64,000 bases of DNA from Lacrimispora sphenoides (GTDB lineage Bacteria > Bacillota > Clostridia > Lachnospirales > Lachnospiraceae). Position numbers and translations under genes: made by a program. The notes beneath the pieces were generated by a model that was given only the letters and a program-made list of their open reading frames with translations, had not been told where the DNA came from and did not search any database. The DNA lies in assembly GCF_900105215.1 (NCBI RefSeq), contig NZ_FOIP01000001.1, positions 1,262,001 to 1,326,000 on the forward strand, read 5' to 3'. Below, piece after piece: positions 43,376 to 51,705 of this stretch. Every line of letters begins with the position of its first letter. Within the stretch, counting starts at the first letter, position 1.

Positions 43376-46300
43376 TTATATCATATTTATATACCTGATC
43401 GCATTTAAATGGGCATTATCCAGCTGTATGGTCTCCTTGAAAGCTTCCTTCGCCCCCTTTATATCTCCAAGCCCCATTTTACCAAGCCCTATAAGATAGT
43501 TACAATGGGCTTTGTTTTTCTTATCCAGGTCATCTTCATAAATCAGGAAATCGGGCAGGGATACGGCGAAATATTCAATCTTTATGTTATCGAACATATG
43601 CTGTTCTCCGTAATCCAGCAGCTTATAGAACCTGGCCCTGGCCTCCACCGGTTTTCCCAGCTCTTCCTTAGCCAGCCCCTGGTAATAAATCATATCCGCA
43701 GGCTGGTCATTGTAATACATCATGCCTGCCGGTTCATCCGTTCCCACACTGGCCACTTCATAACAGGCTCTTGCTGCCTCAGTCTTTCCCAGATTCTCCA
43801 TGACCTCACCCAGATAATAATTGATATGATTGTCCTTTGTTCCTTCTAGCTTTCCTTCTCCCAGATTCTCCGGGTACTTCAGGGCATTTGTCAGGTATTC
43901 TTCCGCCCTGCCCCAATCCTTTGCATCCATAGCCTGCCTGGCCAGCTCCACAAGGGAGACCACATACTGGGCGGTCACTTTTCCCTCTCCGCCTTCCCAT
44001 GGATGGAATTTATAGCTCATAATGAATTCATAAGCCTCTCCGTAACGTCCTAAAAGATTTAAAAGTGTTGCATACTCAATCATCAGATCGTCACGTTTCA
44101 TAAATACATCTCTTACAGCTTCATATTTTTCCAGACGTTCTGCCACAGGCATATCCAGCTTTTTGTAAAGCTGATCCAATTCCAAAAAGATCCTTGCATC
44201 GTCCGGGTTTAGGACATAGGCCTTTTCCATGGCCTCTCTTGCCTTTTCCCTGTCCTTTTCTTTGTTGTAATAAGCCAGTGATAAATTTCTCCACACGGTT
44301 GGAAACACGGGATTTAACCGGGCAGACTGCTCCCAATAAGAAATAGCAGTATGGTACTGAAGCTTATCATAATATAAATTACCCAGATAATAATTGGCGT
44401 TGGCTCCTTCCGGATCCTTTTCCGCCGCAAACTTAAGCACTGAGATGTCCTCCAGCTTATTAGGGAAACAGTAATCCGTGCAGCACCTCTCCGCCTGCTC
44501 TAAAGCTTCTTTTAAAGCTTCAGATCCGTCTTTTCCCATAAGCTTCAGATAGTAGGCTTTATAATAATAGAGCATGGGCCATTTCACGGAACACTGTTCC
44601 AGGGTCTGGACGGCGGCTTCGTATGCACCGAATTCCGCATAATGCCTGGCTGCCATTAAGTAGTTTTCGTGAAAGCCTCTGGCCATCCGGCTTATCTCCA
44701 TCCGGATTTCCTCCTGACGTCCTGGCTCCAGATATGCTGCTTCCAAGCGGGATATATAGTCAAAGGAGTCCACCTTCAAATTCTCCTCAATGAGAGCCCT
44801 GGCTTCTGCCGTCCTGTCCAGCCTGCGTAAGAGATAGGCGTTTAAGGCTCTGGCCTTTACATTATGTGAATTTCTCACCAGTCCCTTTTCCACAAATTCC
44901 AGAGCACTTTCATAATTTCCTCTCATGGATTCGATGCAGGAAAGATAATAAAAACTCATTTCCTGCTGCTCCCCTGACCACGTGGCCTTATAAAAGGCAT
45001 CAAAGGCTTCCTCAATCTTCCCCTGATACAAAAGCGCCAGGCCCAGATTGTAGTAAGGCTCAGAGTCATAAGGGTTGGGATTTTTTCGCACAGCCCGTTT
45101 TAACGCCTTCCTGAAATGCTCCTCTGCCTCCTCAAAGCAGCCTCTACGCATGAGCAGGGAGCCATAGGCATTATTGATGCGGATATCTTCAGGATCCCTT
45201 TTTAAGCCCTCTATGTAATAAGGATCCGGTCTGTAAGTAGCATGGCGGTACTGCTCGATATGAAGCCCGGTAAGATACAACTCTTCATTTGTCATAATCT
45301 TTTCCGGATCATTGGCTGCTTTTGCAGGGCTTGGAAGCTTTGGAACCTCCTTCTTTAAGGGGGTATAGGAAACCAGCTCCCTTTCGCCGGAAAGAACTTT
45401 AAGAGTCAGCCTTGTCTCATCCTCCACGCCGGTATGCAGCGTCTTTTCATAAGTATGGACCGGAGAAAGAAGGGTGGTTTCATTAAGAAGCGTCTCCTTC
45501 CCGTATGTCAGCAGAATCCTCGCATCAGGATACTCCTGGGTTCCGTATGCAGCTATATGGATCTCATTTTCCCTTGTCTCCAGGTTTATGACGGCGTGAA
45601 TGGAGGCGTTTTTCACAGGACCAACAGCCTTATAAGGCATGAAATACTGGGTAAAGGTTTTTTCCTCCATTGGCTTTAACCAGGTGAAATCCGGCTGATT
45701 ATCAGTGTAAACACCGGTCATCAGCTCAATGTAAGGACCGTCCTCATCGGTCAGATTCCGGTCCCAGGCCTTTCCGAAATCCCCGCAGCCCCAGGTCCAC
45801 TGCTTCTTTCCTGGCGAAATGTGATGATCTGCTACATGAAGGATTCCCGCCCCCACCTGGTAATCATAGCCACCTACAAAGTTAAACTCACTCTTTTCAG
45901 CCATGTAAGAGGTAGGTACCGGAATATTCTTATAACGGGAAATATCAATGCCTTCACTGTAATCATGCTTATAATAGACCCCTGTGGCAATGGGGAAACG
46001 AGATACATCTCTTTTTCCGTGATCCATAACGGCATGGACATCCGGCGGGAAAATGGACTGAGTGTAGTCATTGACCGGAACCGCCGGGTTTGCCCACCAT
46101 AAAAAGGTCTGGGGCATTGGCGTGGGGTTGTAAAGCTGACCCTTTATCTCAATATAGGCCTTTCCGGGATGCAGGGTGAAGCTGGCCTCTCCCTTGGTTC
46201 CGTACATCTGGTCCACATCGCAGATCCGGCAGGTTTTAGAACCATCCTCATGTTCTATCAGCATATAGTCTACAGGGGAATAGGTGGTCGGCCGGTGGTG

Positions 46301-46663
46301 CTGGGGCCAGTTAAATTCAATCCCGCCGCTGATCCAGGGTCCGCAGAGCCCTACCAGGGCGGGCTTTATGACGTGGTTGTAATAGACGAAATCATATTGA
46401 TTTGTTTTGTCAAAGGCCCGCTGGATTCTTCCGCCAAGCTCCGGAAGTATCATTACCTTTAAGTATTCATTTTCCAGCCAGACTGCCTGATAGGCTTTGT
46501 CCGTCCTGGTATCATGGATCTTCTCAATGGTAGGATAAGGGTAAATTTTTCCTGAGCTTCCCTGATAAACACGGCTTTCCAGAAACATCGGATTTTTATC
46601 CGCTTCCCCCACCTCATAAGTGGGTATGACGATGGACTCCTCCCATATTTTTACTGCTTCCAT
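43376..46663 (-). CDS. DUF5107 domain protein with long TPR region
   Basis: A 1095-residue cytoplasmic protein (no signal peptide or membrane helix). The first ~340 residues are a DUF5107-type domain with a beta-sandwich look resembling aldose-epimerase and glycosidase N-terminal folds; blocks include VMILPELGGRIQRAFDKTN, GPWISGGIEFNWPQHHRPTT and FLWWANPAVPVNDYTQ. From about 470 to the end there are many TPR-like helices (YNLGLALLYQGKIEEAFDAF; NYYLGNLYYDKLQYHTAISY; CNYLIGLGKMGLGDIKGAKE). The family is associated with carbohydrate loci, but I know of no established reaction. It is divergent from the AraC regulator and shares its operator motif with the ABC transporter and galM, so a role in using the imported sugar is inferred. 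Confidence 0.82.
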   Translation of the reverse strand: MEAVKIWEESIVIPTYEVGEADKNPMFLESRVYQGSSGKIYPYPTIEKIHDTRTDKAYQAVWLENEYLKVMILPELGGRIQRAFDKTNQYDFVYYNHVIKPALVGLCGPWISGGIEFNWPQHHRPTTYSPVDYMLIEHEDGSKTCRICDVDQMYGTKGEASFTLHPGKAYIEIKGQLYNPTPMPQTFLWWANPAVPVNDYTQSIFPPDVHAVMDHGKRDVSRFPIATGVYYKHDYSEGIDISRYKNIPVPTSYMAEKSEFNFVGGYDYQVGAGILHVADHHISPGKKQWTWGCGDFGKAWDRNLTDEDGPYIELMTGVYTDNQPDFTWLKPMEEKTFTQYFMPYKAVGPVKNASIHAVINLETRENEIHIAAYGTQEYPDARILLTYGKETLLNETTLLSPVHTYEKTLHTGVEDETRLTLKVLSGERELVSYTPLKKEVPKLPSPAKAANDPEKIMTNEELYLTGLHIEQYRHATYRPDPYYIEGLKRDPEDIRINNAYGSLLMRRGCFEEAEEHFRKALKRAVRKNPNPYDSEPYYNLGLALLYQGKIEEAFDAFYKATWSGEQQEMSFYYLSCIESMRGNYESALEFVEKGLVRNSHNVKARALNAYLLRRLDRTAEARALIEENLKVDSFDYISRLEAAYLEPGRQEEIRMEISRMARGFHENYLMAARHYAEFGAYEAAVQTLEQCSVKWPMLYYYKAYYLKLMGKDGSEALKEALEQAERCCTDYCFPNKLEDISVLKFAAEKDPEGANANYYLGNLYYDKLQYHTAISYWEQSARLNPVFPTVWRNLSLAYYNKEKDREKAREAMEKAYVLNPDDARIFLELDQLYKKLDMPVAERLEKYEAVRDVFMKRDDLMIEYATLLNLLGRYGEAYEFIMSYKFHPWEGGEGKVTAQYVVSLVELARQAMDAKDWGRAEEYLTNALKYPENLGEGKLEGTKDNHINYYLGEVMENLGKTEAARACYEVASVGTDEPAGMMYYNDQPADMIYYQGLAKEELGKPVEARARFYKLLDYGEQHMFDNIKIEYFAVSLPDFLIYEDDLDKKNKAHCNYLIGLGKMGLGDIKGAKEAFKETIQLDNAHLNAIRYINMI

Positions 46664-46693
46664 TCTTAGACCTCCTTTTAAGTTCTTGCCTAT

Positions 46694-46759
46694 ACTATAT
46701 AATCTTTTATCATTGTTTTCATTAGCTTTAGTTGCTTACTAGTTTATAAAAATTGCTCT
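46694..46759 (-). promoter_or_regulatory. Promoter and AraC-type operator of the DUF5107 gene
   Basis: A -10 TATAGT (46694-46699, minus) is preceded by no good -35. Upstream lies a direct repeat TTGCTTA (46732-46738) and TTGCTCT (46753-46759), 21 bp apart, at about -45 to -72. The same pair sits at -43 to -70 of the divergent araC-type promoter. Confidence 0.6.
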
Positions 46760-46766
46760 AATTTTA

Positions 46767-46795
46767 TTGACGAATTACCGCTTATTCTCTATAAT
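46767..46795 (+). promoter_or_regulatory. Promoter of the AraC-family regulator
   Basis: TTGACG (46767-46772), 17-bp spacer, TATAAT (46790-46795). The TTGCTCT half-site ends 7 bp before the -35, which suggests autoregulation. Confidence 0.72.
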
Positions 46796-46825
46796 GGTTT
46801 CATAAAAAGAAAGGAGGGTCCATAT

Positions 46826-47674
46826 ATGCTGTCTACAGAACGCGGGGTCATCTCAGGGTCGGATTATTATGTTTATACGCCCAGTGCCCTGGCAAAAAGA
46901 ATTTTCTTATATCCCATCAACATGGGACTTTTCCGGTACGAACCCGGATATTCCCTTCATCGGAATTCCTATGACAGCTTCCTCATCATGTTCATCCGGA
47001 GAGGAGAATGCCAGGTTGAAACAGGCGGACGAGTCTTTCCTGCAGGCGAAGGGCAGGTAGTGATACTAAACTGCTTTGAGCCTCACGCCTACTGGACGAC
47101 AACGGGCTGGGAAGCGGAATGGCTCCATTTTGACGGCATAGGTGCGGCAGGATATTATGATGCAATCCTGGATGGCGGCCCTCCGGTCATTACCCTGAGG
47201 GATACCTACCGTCTGGAAAAATATCTGCACAAAATTTATCTGCAGTTTCGGGAGTGTATTTCCATCAAAGAGGCCTGGCTGAACAATTACGTTGTTAATA
47301 TATTAACGGAGCTTTTGGTTAACAGGGACTTTGAGCGCTCAGAAAACGTCTCTTCCAGCATCATTGAGGACACCATTGCCTACATCAATGAACATCTGAC
47401 CGATCCCCTTACCCTAAAGGATCTGGCGGATCAGGCTTCCTTAAGCCCCTTCTATTTCAGCCGGCTGTTTAAAAAGGAATCCGGATTTTCGCCTCACGAA
47501 TATGTGATCGCCGCCAGGGTCAACAATGCCAAGTTCCTATTAAAGTCCCTGGACATCTCCATCAAGGACATATGCTTCAGCACAGGCTTTACCAGTGAAA
47601 GCAGCTTTTGCACCACCTTTAAAAAGGTGACGGGAATCACGCCTTCCGAATACCGTTTTTCTATCAGGAACTGA
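46826..47674 (+). CDS. AraC-family transcriptional regulator
   Basis: A 282-residue sugar-type regulator. The N-terminal cupin-like sensor domain (about 20-170) has RNSYDSFLIMFIRRGECQVE and NCFEPHAYWTTTGWEAEWLHF. The C-terminal 100 residues carry two helix-turn-helix motifs: DLADQASLSPFYFSRLFKKE and ISIKDICFSTGFTSESSFCT, ending in the family signature FKKVTGITPSEYR. It is divergent from the DUF5107 gene and convergent with the ABC transporter operon. It most likely binds the TTGCTCT pairs found before each of these units. The ribosome site is GGAGGGTCCATAT. Confidence 0.93.
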   Translation: MLSTERGVISGSDYYVYTPSALAKRIFLYPINMGLFRYEPGYSLHRNSYDSFLIMFIRRGECQVETGGRVFPAGEGQVVILNCFEPHAYWTTTGWEAEWLHFDGIGAAGYYDAILDGGPPVITLRDTYRLEKYLHKIYLQFRECISIKEAWLNNYVVNILTELLVNRDFERSENVSSSIIEDTIAYINEHLTDPLTLKDLADQASLSPFYFSRLFKKESGFSPHEYVIAARVNNAKFLLKSLDISIKDICFSTGFTSESSFCTTFKKVTGITPSEYRFSIRN

Positions 47675-47710
47675 AAAAAGCGCCCCTGCATTGCAGAGGC
47701 CGCTTTTTTT
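47674..47710. terminator. Bidirectional terminator between regulator and ABC operon
   Basis: AAAAAAGCG-CCCCTGCA pairs with TGCAGAGG-CCGCTTTTTT (imperfect centre); A- and T-tracts serve both convergent units. Confidence 0.85.
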
Positions 47711-47728
47711 CATCACCGGGCAATCGGT

Positions 47729-48787
47729 TTATTCCGCTGCTTTCCCCATCACTTCCTTATAATTTTCGGGGGTAACGATCACCGCATCTACGGCTGTCTC
47801 TATAGGAACTTCTTTTCCGCTGATCACATCGTATAATACATTGACCGAGCCTGCTCCTACCGAATCAGAGGAGAAATAAGCTGCTGCCTTCATGCAGGTT
47901 CCGTCGGCTCCCTTGTTGTTCCACTCATCTTTTGCCATATAAGCTCCAAGACCTACTGCAATTGCATTGGCATCTAATCCTGCGCTTTCCAAAGCACGGA
48001 CTGCACCGATCGTACCTTCTTCATTGGCTCCCGTTACCAGCCACTTTTTGATTTCCGGATGGGCGGTGATGACTGATGTCGCAGCTACATTTCCCTTATC
48101 TGTAGTCCCGTCATGATCGGCTTTGAAAATCCGCTCTTTCGGAAAACCAGGGCAAACTTCCGTAAACTTGTCTAATTCTCCTTCAGCCCTGGGAACACAG
48201 GAGGAAACCGTATCCATGGTCAGAATCATCAGCCCACATTCCGGATCTTCTGCCAGTTTATTTTTATTGGCATAATCCGCCAGCCACTGGCCGTTGGCCT
48301 GTCCGATTACGTATGCATTAATGCCCACCCATGGAGCGATCTTTTCCCCTGCATCCGTCTGGAGCGCATCATCGGCTGATACAATCGGGATGCCAGCTTC
48401 CTTGCATTTATCAACCACGGCCTGTGACATGGTCTGGTCCGGGATACAGGTAACGATCCCCTTTGCCTTATTTGCAATGGCATTGTCAATGGCCTTTAAG
48501 TATTCTTCCGGATTCATTTTTGCATCCACATAGATAAATTCATCGCCCTTTTCTTCCACTGCCTTCTGAGCCGCTGCCCCTTCGTCAATGAACCATGTCT
48601 GGTCCCCGGCCTTGTAGATTCCATAAACGACACCCTTTGCCCCTGCTTCCGTCTGGGTCCCGCCTGTTGTTGTCTCTGCCGTACCTGCTGTCGTGGTTTC
48701 CGCCGGCTTTTCATCGCCAAATCCGCTGCAGGCTGTTAACCCCATTGCCATTGCTGCTGCCAAAATAATCGCTGCTGTTTTTTTCAT
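47729..48787 (-). CDS. AraF-like sugar ABC transporter substrate-binding lipoprotein
   Basis: A 352-residue extracellular sugar-binding protein of the periplasmic-binding-protein type I fold. A lipoprotein signal (AMAMGLTACSGFGDE, lipid-modified Cys about residue 20) is followed by a Thr/Glu-rich linker to about 48. The mature part resembles E. coli AraF: KAIDNAIANKAKGIVTCIPD and HPEIKKWLVTGANEEGTIGA with AVRALESAG line up with the same blocks there. Arabinose or a related pentose/hexose is therefore a reasonable guess for substrate, not a proof. Last gene of the ATPase-permease-binding-protein operon; the ribosome site is AGGAGGGTTTAAATC. Confidence 0.9.
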   Translation of the reverse strand: MKKTAAIILAAAMAMGLTACSGFGDEKPAETTTAGTAETTTGGTQTEAGAKGVVYGIYKAGDQTWFIDEGAAAQKAVEEKGDEFIYVDAKMNPEEYLKAIDNAIANKAKGIVTCIPDQTMSQAVVDKCKEAGIPIVSADDALQTDAGEKIAPWVGINAYVIGQANGQWLADYANKNKLAEDPECGLMILTMDTVSSCVPRAEGELDKFTEVCPGFPKERIFKADHDGTTDKGNVAATSVITAHPEIKKWLVTGANEEGTIGAVRALESAGLDANAIAVGLGAYMAKDEWNNKGADGTCMKAAAYFSSDSVGAGSVNVLYDVISGKEVPIETAVDAVIVTPENYKEVMGKAAE

Positions 48788-48853
48788 GATTTAAACCCTC
48801 CTGTTTTAATTTTTGCTCTATCTTCAGAAAACCTGACGGTTTCCTTTGGAACG

Positions 48854-49840
48854 TTATAAATTCTTCATGGATGCTGCCAGTAAATCACGCTCTCTTTTCT
48901 GTTTTCTTAAATAGTCTGTTGCCAGGGCGAATAAGAGAAGCCCTCCCTTTGCCACAAACTGCCAGAAGCTGGGGACATTTACCATAGTAAGACCTGTGTT
49001 AAAGGACTGGATCAGTATGATTCCAAGAATGGTTCCTCCCATATTTCCAACTCCGCCGATGAAAGATACTCCGCCCAGAATAACCGCCGTAATTGCATCA
49101 AATTCCAGGTTCACATTAGCCGCAGGCTGACCGGAATTCATACGGGCCGCGAAGATGATTCCGCCGATGGAACAGAGGATTCCCATCATCACATAACAGG
49201 TGGTAATGATCCTTTTGGGATTTAATCCTGCAAGTCTGGCAGCTTCCATGCTGCCGCCGATGGCATATACGCTTCTTCCGAATTTCGTTTTGGAAAGTAT
49301 GATGCCAAAGATTATGATACAGATCACCATGATCCATACGGAAAGGGGAATGTTTAAGATCCTTGCTTTTCCCAGGATAAGAAAGGTCCTGTTGCTGATG
49401 GAAACCGGCTTTCCGCCGCATATGATATAGGCAAAGCCTCTGATAATGGACTGGGTCACCAGGGTTGCAATAAAGGCCTCCAGATGAATCCGGTTCACCA
49501 TAAAGGAATTGAAAAATCCGATGAGGATCCCGCAGCCGATGGTAAGAATCAGCGCAACCCCGAAAGGAACGCCCTTGCCTACTAAAAGAGCCGCCATAAC
49601 GCCGGAAAACGCAGCTACAGAGCCAGGAGACAAGTCATTCTGACCTGCAATGATTAAATATGTATGGCCCACAGCCACCAGCCCTACAAGGGAAGCCGCC
49701 ACCAGAATATTGATTAAGTTCGTAACCGAAAGAAAGTTCTTATTCAGAGAGGTAAAAAGCCCAAATACCACCACGATTGCCGCAAGCAGTACGATCTTGT
49801 CACCATCTATTTTGATTCTGCTTTTCTTATTTGTTCCCAT
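48854..49840 (-). CDS. Sugar ABC transporter permease (AraH/RbsC-like)
   Basis: A 328-residue membrane permease of the carbohydrate uptake transporter-2 type, with about 8-10 hydrophobic helices. Family marks are LIIAGQNDLSPGSVAAFSGV, GFFNSFMVNRIHLEAFIATL and the coupling-loop block AARLAGLNPKRIIT, with AVILGGVSFIGGVGNMGGTI near the C-terminus. The C-terminal tail is basic (LRKQKRERDLLAASMKNL). It forms the channel with the ATPase encoded just upstream, whose stop overlaps this ATG by one base. Confidence 0.93.
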   Translation of the reverse strand: MGTNKKSRIKIDGDKIVLLAAIVVVFGLFTSLNKNFLSVTNLINILVAASLVGLVAVGHTYLIIAGQNDLSPGSVAAFSGVMAALLVGKGVPFGVALILTIGCGILIGFFNSFMVNRIHLEAFIATLVTQSIIRGFAYIICGGKPVSISNRTFLILGKARILNIPLSVWIMVICIIIFGIILSKTKFGRSVYAIGGSMEAARLAGLNPKRIITTCYVMMGILCSIGGIIFAARMNSGQPAANVNLEFDAITAVILGGVSFIGGVGNMGGTILGIILIQSFNTGLTMVNVPSFWQFVAKGGLLLFALATDYLRKQKRERDLLAASMKNL

Positions 49841-51345
49841 TATTCCTGTACCTCCCCAATCATACCCAGGCTCAGAAGCTTGCTTTCGGTCGCTTCCTCC
49901 GCCGCTATTTCTCCTGTGATTCTCAGTGATTTCATAACAATGATCCGGTCCGACAGACCGATGACCTCAGGAAGCTCGGAGGATATCAGAATAATCCCCA
50001 GTCCTTCCTTGGCAAATTTACAGATCATATGATAAAACTCTGATTTGGCGCCTACGTCAATTCCCTTGGTCGGCTCATCCAGGATGAGCACCTTTGGATT
50101 CGTGCTGATCCAGCGGGCCACAATACATTTCTGCTGGTTTCCGCCGGAAAGCTCCACGATCTTTTTGTCAGGAGACGGAGTCTTGATCTTAAAATCCTGG
50201 ATTCCCTTTTGTGCCAGCTCCTCTTCCTTCTCTCCGTTTACAAACCCCAGCCTGTTGGAATTGGTATCCAGCATGGCAATGTTCATATTATCGCTGACGC
50301 TCAAATTTGAAAGAATCCCCTGAAGCTTCCGGTCCTCCGGCACCAGAACAATCCCATGCTCCATGGCTTCATGAGGAGAGCGGTTGCGTATTTTCTTTCC
50401 TTCCAGATAGATCTCACCGCCCTTTACCTCGTCAGCTCCAATGATGGCCCTCATAAGTTCCGTCCTTCCCGCCCCTACAAGACCGGAAAAACCTAACACC
50501 TCTCCTTTTCGCAGTACAAAGGAATTTTCTTTTACATAGTCCGAGGATAAGTTTTTCACCTCCAGAAGTACATCTCCAATCACCTTGTTCCTGTCTAAGC
50601 TTCTGTAAATATCCCCCAGGTCACGGCCCACCATCATTCGGATCAGTTCTGCTTCCGGAACCGCTCCTGTCTCCACCGTGGCCACGTAACGTCCGTCTTT
50701 AAAAATTGCCACCTTATCCGTAATCCTCCGAAGCTCGTCCATACGGTGAGATACATAGATAATGATCTTTTCCTCTTCCTTTAACTTCCCAATGATCCTA
50801 AATAAAGATTCGATCTCCGAATCCGACAGGGAGGCCGTAGGCTCGTCAAAGCAGATCACCTTTAGATTTTCTCTGGAATAGGCCTTCATAATCTCCACCA
50901 TCTGCTGATAGGCGATACTTAAATCCTTTACCTTAGTGGTTGGACTGATGGGAAGTCCAAAATCCTCTATTATTTTTGCAGTCATCTCATTTGCCTTACG
51001 GATATCGATGAATCCCAGCCTGCTCGCAGGCATTCTCCCCAGATAAATATTCTCCGCCACGGATAATTCCAATAGAATCTGCCGCTCCTGATATATGACA
51101 GAAATTCCTTCCTCAATGGCCTCATGAGGAGACTGAAAATGCTTCTCAAATCCATCAAGGAGATATTTTCCCCCGGTAGGCTGGTAATCCCCATTGAGCA
51201 CCTTTAACAGGGTGGACTTGCCTGCCCCGTTTTCCCCTAAAAATGCCAGAACCTCCCCGGAATGCGCCTGAAAGGATACCTGGTCCAACGCCTTTACTCC
51301 GGGAAAATATTTGGATATATTCTGGAATTCCAATACGCTCCCCAT
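49840..51345 (-). CDS. Sugar ABC transporter ATPase (AraG/RbsA-like)
   Basis: A 501-residue tandem ATPase of the CUT2 class. The first cassette has Walker A LGENGAGKSTLLKVLNGD (about 35-52) and Walker B VICFDEPTASLSDSE. The second has the usual altered P-loop FSGLVGAGRTELMRAIIGAD, signature LSGGNQQKCIVARWI and Walker B VLILDEPTKGID. The first cassette's signature loop is divergent (DLSIAYQQMVEIMKA), as is normal in this class. First gene of the operon, with an extended -10 and AraC-type operator upstream. The ribosome site is GAGGAGGTAAGAC. Confidence 0.95.
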   Translation of the reverse strand: MGSVLEFQNISKYFPGVKALDQVSFQAHSGEVLAFLGENGAGKSTLLKVLNGDYQPTGGKYLLDGFEKHFQSPHEAIEEGISVIYQERQILLELSVAENIYLGRMPASRLGFIDIRKANEMTAKIIEDFGLPISPTTKVKDLSIAYQQMVEIMKAYSRENLKVICFDEPTASLSDSEIESLFRIIGKLKEEEKIIIYVSHRMDELRRITDKVAIFKDGRYVATVETGAVPEAELIRMMVGRDLGDIYRSLDRNKVIGDVLLEVKNLSSDYVKENSFVLRKGEVLGFSGLVGAGRTELMRAIIGADEVKGGEIYLEGKKIRNRSPHEAMEHGIVLVPEDRKLQGILSNLSVSDNMNIAMLDTNSNRLGFVNGEKEEELAQKGIQDFKIKTPSPDKKIVELSGGNQQKCIVARWISTNPKVLILDEPTKGIDVGAKSEFYHMICKFAKEGLGIILISSELPEVIGLSDRIIVMKSLRITGEIAAEEATESKLLSLGMIGEVQE

Positions 51346-51391
51346 GTCTTACCTCCTCTTTTTTATTCCAGCTTTCTGTTTTAATAAGTTC

Positions 51392-51456
51392 ATTATATCA
51401 TTGAAACAAAATTCATCATTATGTAGGTTTGCTCTATCATTGCGAAAAATTGCTCT
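51392..51456 (-). promoter_or_regulatory. Promoter and AraC-type operator of the ABC operon
   Basis: Extended -10 TGATATAAT on the minus strand (TATAAT 51392-51397), with no recognisable -35. Upstream, TTGCTCT occurs at 51429-51435 and 51450-51456, 21 bp apart, at about -44 to -71: the expected place for an AraC-type activator. Confidence 0.65.
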
Positions 51457-51611
51457 CATTTATCACGGTCCCTCCTTCCTATATGATGAAACGTCTTGCT
51501 TCCGTTCAAAATTTTGCCATCAATCCTCTTTTTTACCACAAATTGCACCTGGGCTCTCTTTCCGCACCTGTTCTTCCAGACCGTTAATTATCTGGATCCC
51601 ATTGCTTTCTC

Positions 51612-51683
51612 TTGCTCTGTCATTTTGAAAAATTGCTCTTCTATTTTTTTGCCCTTTCCCTTTCATGGACAAATCCTTATACT
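51612..51683 (+). promoter_or_regulatory. AraC-type operator and promoter of galM
   Basis: TTGCTCT at 51612-51618 and 51633-51639, again 21 bp apart, then a -10 TATACT at 51678-51683 with a poor -35 (TTTCCC). The operator lies at about -51 to -78. Confidence 0.6.
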
Positions 51684-51705
51684 GGTTTTAATGGAGGACA
51701 TCTGT

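Noticed and set aside
48813..48819. Fourth TTGCTCT, between the permease and binding-protein genes
   Set aside because: No partner half-site at 21 bp on either side and it lies next to a ribosome site inside the operon; most likely chance.
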